From Parapristionchus giblindavisi (taxonomy: Eukaryota; Nematoda; Chromadorea; Rhabditida; Diplogasteridae), in contig CALSFV010000209.1 in the NCBI GenBank assembly GCA_943737045.1, forward strand, positions 434,001 to 498,000: DNA of 64,000 nt. Reading direction: 5' to 3'. A program made the translations under genes and the position numbers. The notes below the pieces were generated by a model. The model made no database searches. It saw only the letters and a program-made list of their open reading frames with translations, and had not been told where the DNA came from. How positions within the stretch are numbered: the first letter of the stretch is position 1; each line of letters opens with the position of its first letter. Positions 59,504 to 64,000 of this stretch are shown in pieces.

Positions 59504-59756
59504 ATGGGGAGTGCTAAAATAGTCAAATTGTGAAGAGAAATCTAACAAGACAATTGTCTGAACTCATTACTTTTCAAACCTTTCATATGCTAGCTATCTC
59601 ATAATTTTTAATTTGGATAAGACTAAAATATAAATTACTGTGCCTAAATGTTCTCCTAATGTTGTAAGTCCGAAAATGGAAGATGATCAATGAACAAATC
59701 TCGCCTTCCTGAGTGCTTCCTAATTTCAATTCAATTCAATTATTTATCATATTGAG

Positions 59757-60300
59757 CGTATAAAAATCACTTGTTTTATTTGTAGAAGAGACTTTCTTGT
59801 TTTGCATGGTTCAGAAAATATGGCGATCTCTTTTATATATCATATAGCGCGCGGCGAAGGTCAGCCGGGTTAGAGAGAGGCAACGGAGAGACAATCGACA
59901 GGCTACATCTCGCCCGCCTCTCGATTGTGACTTCTGTTCGTTAGCACCGTTTGTCATTTTCTTATGCAAGTACATTTTATACGCACAATATCAGCACATT
60001 AAATGCAGAGGGGGTCAAAACAGGGGGAATCTTCTTATCCACAAAATTTATCCTTTCGTCTCTGAGAGAATTCATCTCCCTTCAAGAAAACGTCAGCAAA
60101 TGAAACTTGATTCGAATAGTAAACAAATCGTCCAGTCGGCCTGCTTGACAAGATGGAAATACCGCTCCTGACTTTCCAAAGTCTTCTAGGAGGGGACTCA
60201 ACTGTTGGTCCTCTTCTCTTGATGGAATAGACGAGTGTAGTCGAGAGTGGAGAGAGAAGATTCCAACCGACCAAACCGCTGAGAGAAAAGGCAGAAGAAT
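59757..60300. repeat. Dispersed repeats shared with 6.1 kb and 0.8 kb
   Basis: 59757-60000 matches 6106-6240 plus 6690-6750 and gives the uninterrupted form of that repeat. 60010-60290 is the inverse of 770-1035; the minus strand reads SRLHSSIPSREEDQQLSPLL. The family is not recognised. 59504-59756 shows nothing identifiable. Confidence 0.55.
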
Positions 60301-60483
60301 CATTATAGTGCTTCCTATATGGATGCATAAATACTCCCCTTTTCAATGTTCTGGATTGGTTAAGAGCATAGTGTGATGATATTTTAATTGTTGAAATACC
60401 AGGTCCGAGCTTGCAAGATTCTATTTATACGGATTTGGAAGAAGAAGCGTTCTAGAACCTAGCGATAGATAGAGTATACTGAC

Positions 60484-61845
60484 TAGGGAATGGTTCGTAA
60501 AGGGTACGAAATTACGGTGAGTGACTATCATGGCGATAATAAGCATGGCCGACTTAATAAGAATCAACTTTCAAAGTCTGCTATTTATCGATTTTGAAAA
60601 ACCCGGCGCATTTACGTCGCACGGCTGAAAATGATTGTCCCACCCTTCAATGGGGAAGGGAGGGACAATCACTTTCAAAGACGGAAGAGTGAACTCTCTA
60701 TCCCAACCGAGCTGTGGTATAGTGGTAAGTGCGCGTGATCATTACTTTTTGCACATGAGTTCGATTCCACCGAGAACATTTTATGACTGTGTAATAATTT
60801 AACAATGAATGCGGATGTTTCAATGGAAATAAAGTCCACAATTTCTATTTATTTCGGTTTTTGCTACTTTTTTCGCTATCTTTAATTTGTAATCGATGTG
60901 ATTATATTGTTTTCAAGAGCATACGATGTTTGCAAGTTGGTGTGTTGTAGTTTCATCGATCAGTTGATAGTTCTTCCCTCCATTTATTGATTTTTATCAG
61001 GAGTTTGATGACTTATCTTGATCTACACAGTTTTTTATTATGCTTAAATAGGTGTTTCTGCAAAGGTAGTTTCTGGCTTTTTGGCACAAAAGTTTGGAAA
61101 TGTTCTGCAGTCGCCAGTAGACTCCTCCACCTTCACTCGAACAGAAAGGAAGGACACTCGCAGCAAAACTGTACCAGGACTTGCGAGATGCGGAAGCTAC
61201 AGAGGTATTCATCGAGGAAGAGGAAGTCGTCGAGGGAGTACAGAAGCTCGGCTGTGTTATCTGCCCTCATTGTTGTAAATCTCATTGTTTCAAATGCTTC
61301 TTTATCGAGTCTCATCGCTGTTGATATGTAATAATACAGTAATATTTAATTTGTTGAACACTTATGTTAATGTTTTCTATGAATTCCATAAAGTTGTTAC
61401 TAGTATCTGATTTTCTACAGATTCGCAACGAAGAAGAAATAACAAAAAAACACCGAAAAAAGTAGCAAAAACCGAAATAAATAGAAATTGTGGACTTTAT
61501 TTCCATTGAAACATCCGCATTCATTGTTAAATTATTACACAGTCATAAAATGTTCTCGGTGGAATCGAACTCATGTGCAAAAAGTAATGACCACGCGCAC
61601 TTACCACTATACCACAGCTCGGTTGGGATAGAGAGTTCACTCTTCCGCCTTTGAAAGTGATTGTCCCTCCCTTCCCCATTGAAGGGTGGGACAATCATTT
61701 TCAGCCGTGCGACGTAAATGCGCCGGGTTTTACAAAATCGATAAATAGCAGACTTTGAAAGTTGATTCTTATTAAGTCGGCCATGCTTATTATCGCCATT
61801 GTAGTCACTCACCGTAATTTCGTACCCTTTACGAACCATTCCCTA
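60484..61845. mobile_element. 1.36-kb foldback with tRNA-like module in each arm
   Basis: Ends tagggaatggttcgtaaagg and the inverse cctttacgaaccattcccta. Arms of about 400 bp each contain a tRNA-like module: 60706-60776 on plus and 61553-61626 on minus, with A box tggtatagtggtaagtg and B box gagttcgattcc. The central 60985-61320 is not mirrored; on minus it reads MRLDKEAFETMRFTTMRADN, then TAELLYSLDDFLFLDEYL. That could be captured coding sequence, but nothing matches a known family. Confidence 0.78.
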
Positions 61846-62209
61846 GTGAGCGTAGTTAGAACAACACTAGGAACCAAAGTTAGATACAAAACTTTTCGAT
61901 TCCATCAAAACTATACAAGAAAACAGTTGCAAAAGTTCGGTCTTGGAGAGGCTTAGAGCTTGGAATTTCAAGAAAACAAAAACGTCCCACACTACACCAC
62001 TGTGCACTAGAGCACAAGACAGGGGGTTATATGCGCTTCCAGATAGGAAGCACTCAGGAAAGCGATATTCGTTCATTGATTATGGCCTTTTTTCGGATTT
62101 TTACGAGGCTAATTATAATATTTAGACTAATTTTTGTGATGATTTTCTTCATATCGAAGCATATGGGAAGACATGTGAAAGGTTCGAAAAGGAGACCCTT
62201 GTAAACAAC
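61846..62209. other. No TM7 exon for receptor D found here
   Basis: This is where the last exon of receptor D would be expected. The plus strand has a frame (61943-62125) with a basic composition but no splice signals. A stretch reading TLGTKVRYKTFRFHQNY may be LINE-derived; this is uncertain. Confidence 0.3.
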
Positions 62210-63825
62210 CTGGATTACTATCATATTGGAATATACCGAAGTAGCAGAATATTAGAATAGGAACAAACACAAACAGCATTGGTATTGATAGCTAAAAAAT
62301 TTTTTTTTAATTTTTTAAAAATTTTTCCGGGAAATTTTAAATATCCGTGATATTCGTCCTTACCTGTAATGTCAATGTGATGGTTAGATTGCGATGAAGT
62401 GCTTTCACATTACTGCTGAGATTTGTTTGCACTTTAATCTCATGAAAAATATGAAGACATATCTGAATGTTTTCTTGTGAGTGAAATAAATAAGGAAACA
62501 TGTAACTATCAAGTTGGGGCACAAGTATGTATATAGTCTAAAACAATTTTTGCACATTTTGCAGTTAAACAAAAAAATCATGCATCTCCAGCTGTACCGA
62601 GCAACTATTATAATCAATTGCAGGATAAATACATTAAATGCTAGGCCTTTGCAAAGTGTCTCACCAGCGGAAAAATCAATATCCCTGCTACTAATGCAAA
62701 TATTAAACATATAACAATATAGTTGAAACGATCAGACATGCAGACCAGATGCTTTAGTACGAATGGCGGTTGCTTGGTAAATGCCTGCAATCCGTTATGC
62801 GCCGTTACATTTGCCTAACCGGCCTACGGAACAACGGCGCAACAAGCTACATTTTGTTACGTATACCACAGCATAAATTTTGGAGTGTCTTGAGTGGAAA
62901 AGCCTGAAGATCAATTAGCATGCGGTGAGAAGCTACCGTAACCATCGAATCGATGTCATCGATCAATAATGGTTAACTATGGTGATCTTTTGCAGTATTT
63001 TATGGTATATCTGGATTTTCCATTCATTACCCTACACACACCAAAATTTACGCCGACGCTTACGTAGCGAAAGGTGCCACGTTACGTCGGTACGGCAATT
63101 TAACGCATTATGTCTGCCAACGAAAGCAAGACTTACCTGCGTTACGAAAGTAATATTTATGGACAAATCGTATTCGCAGAACTGGAAATGATCAATTTTC
63201 ACATGTTTTAACGAAGTGACCAGACATGCATAGCTACGGCAATGAATACGTAGACGATCATAATTGCAGTTAGAACCATGTAAGTAATAAGTGGTGAAAG
63301 ATCGAATCGTGATCCTCGTCTGACTACTGCCTGATGGTGAGATGTTTTTGTGACGTAATAATAATAATAAAAATAAATTTATCTGACCTCGGGGGGTATT
63401 TTAAGATTCATAATTAAATGTTTAAACAATATGATAAAGTCAGGAGGAAAGAAAGAAGGCTACGATTACTAGATCGTAGCATACAATACTTATGAGTTAC
63501 GAATATATAGACGTACTGTTAAATCCTCTAGTTGCTGCTCTACACTCATATAAAGTGAACTTTTAAAGAGCATTTTCGCGTTTTTTTTTCGAGATTCGAA
63601 TACTGGAAAAGTGGATTTGCCTAAAAGGCACACCCGAGCTAACTTACTCTCCGCTTTGCAACTCTTCATAGTAGACCAAGAAAACGAGAGATCATTGCCA
63701 GAGCGGAGAGGTTAAAATTAGCTTTTTTTGGTGTGGTTAGGACTTTTGAAAAGTACCTGATGACGATATACGAAGCACATTAAAGAGCAAGGCATGTGGA
63801 GTAGTAGAATTAGAAGCACTATATC
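62210..63825 (-). CDS. Serpentine 7TM chemoreceptor D (partial)
   Basis: Minus-strand exons 63825-63757 (DIVLLILLLHMPCSLMC, ending YRHQ), 63330-63226 (AVVRRGSRFDLSPLITYMVL), 63181-63137 (FCEYDLSINITFVTQ), 62784-62665 (AFTKQPPFVLKHLVCMSDRF), 62462-62364 (ICLHIFHEIKVQTNLSSNVK) and 62291-62210 (LSIPMLFVFVPILIFCYF). Lengths equal those of A, B and C (69, 105, 45, 120, 99, 82) and frames join. Upstream exons would lie beyond the right edge. TM7 was not found, so it may be lost. The donor after 63226 is GT (gtctgg), where A, B and C have GC. It is the most diverged member. Confidence 0.75.
62785..63136. repeat. Inverted-end insertion in an intron of receptor D
   Basis: Ends cgccgttacatttgcctaac and the inverse-like ggtacggcaatttaacgcat resemble the termini of the minisatellite element at 31295-31541, though diverged. 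The interior is unremarkable. Confidence 0.4.
63625..63738. mobile_element. Hairpin MITE, family M1
   Basis: Copy aaggcacacccgagctaact to ggtgtggttagg, in the intron between the TM3 and TM4 exons of receptor D. Confidence 0.7.
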
Positions 63826-63891
63826 CTGAAAAATAATTAAACATTAAATTTCAAATATTTTTCTATGTTCTTACGTAGAAATATTTGCTCA

Positions 63892-63990
63892 TTTGAAACT
63901 CTCCGCTCAGACTCTCTCACACACTGACGCTCCCTTTGTCTAGGAAATCATTGTATTGTCAGAGCGGGGAGTCAAATTAAAATGGTGTAT
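63892..63990. mobile_element. Hairpin MITE, family M1
   Basis: Copy catttgaaactctccgctca to gagcggggagtcaaatt. Near the right edge, about 65 bp upstream of the first recognised exon of receptor D. Confidence 0.65.
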
Positions 63991-64000
63991 GCCTTTCTGA

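Noticed and set aside
62405..62710. 101-codon minus ORF as its own gene
   Set aside because: It overlaps the receptor D intracellular-loop exon in another frame; the homologous frame across paralogs is the receptor one.

Overview
The window reads as nuclear DNA of a nematode. It is AT-rich and has small exons with short introns. It carries a four-member cluster of nematode-specific seven-transmembrane (7TM) chemoreceptor genes and an intron-rich M13 metallopeptidase (neprilysin-like) gene. It also holds mariner, Tc1, BEL/Pao and non-LTR elements and a very high density of inverted-repeat (foldback/MITE) elements. The species cannot be named from the sequence alone. There is no prokaryotic gene organisation and no CRISPR array.

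Genes. Four homologous Str-superfamily receptor loci were assembled exon by exon: A (minus, 12068 to 6786), C (minus, 25797 to 23863, lacking its first three exons), B (plus, 44467 to 47742, complete) and D (minus, 63825 to 62210, running off the right edge or broken). Corresponding exons have identical lengths (53, 115, 129, 69, 105, 45, 120, 99, 82 and 77 nt) and join in frame, which is strong evidence for a real gene family. A relic exon lies at 36434-36535 and a first-exon relic at 23267-23320. The other clear gene is the secreted M13 peptidase at 50180-55492. It has about 20 recognisable exons, including the HEITH and GENIAD zinc motifs and the C-terminal VW, but one exon was not found and there is one apparent frame break.

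Layout. 1-4.7 kb: repeat relics, including a 964-bp foldback with tRNA-like cores. 4.7-12.1 kb: receptor A with at least five elements in or beside its introns. 12.1-17.3 kb: MITEs, a 43-bp tandem array, and segmental copy P1. 17.4-20.6 kb: a 1.5-kb foldback followed by a very young gag-only BEL/Pao LTR element. 20.6-23.3 kb: tRNA-bearing MITE, LINE 3' end, (TA)n and a dead mariner. 23.4-26.1 kb: receptor C. 26.1-30.1 kb: Tc1-derived foldback, relics of a peptide-encoding foldback family, and a mariner nested in a MITE. 31.2-35.2 kb: segmental copy P2. 36.4-43.5 kb: two full peptide-encoding foldbacks, nested palindromes, and exons of a second probable receptor family. 44.4-47.8 kb: receptor B. 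50.2-55.5 kb: neprilysin. 55.7-62.2 kb: gene relics and large foldbacks. 62.2-64 kb: receptor D.

The main pattern is that paralogous segments (A against C, P1 against P2, P2 against the 42-43 kb copy) act as natural empty and filled sites. This gives exact insertion boundaries and target-site duplications (TAA, TTAA, TA, and ATATT from the LTR element itself). Several otherwise unrelated foldback elements carry a degenerate tRNA with A and B boxes. These points are developed in the findings.
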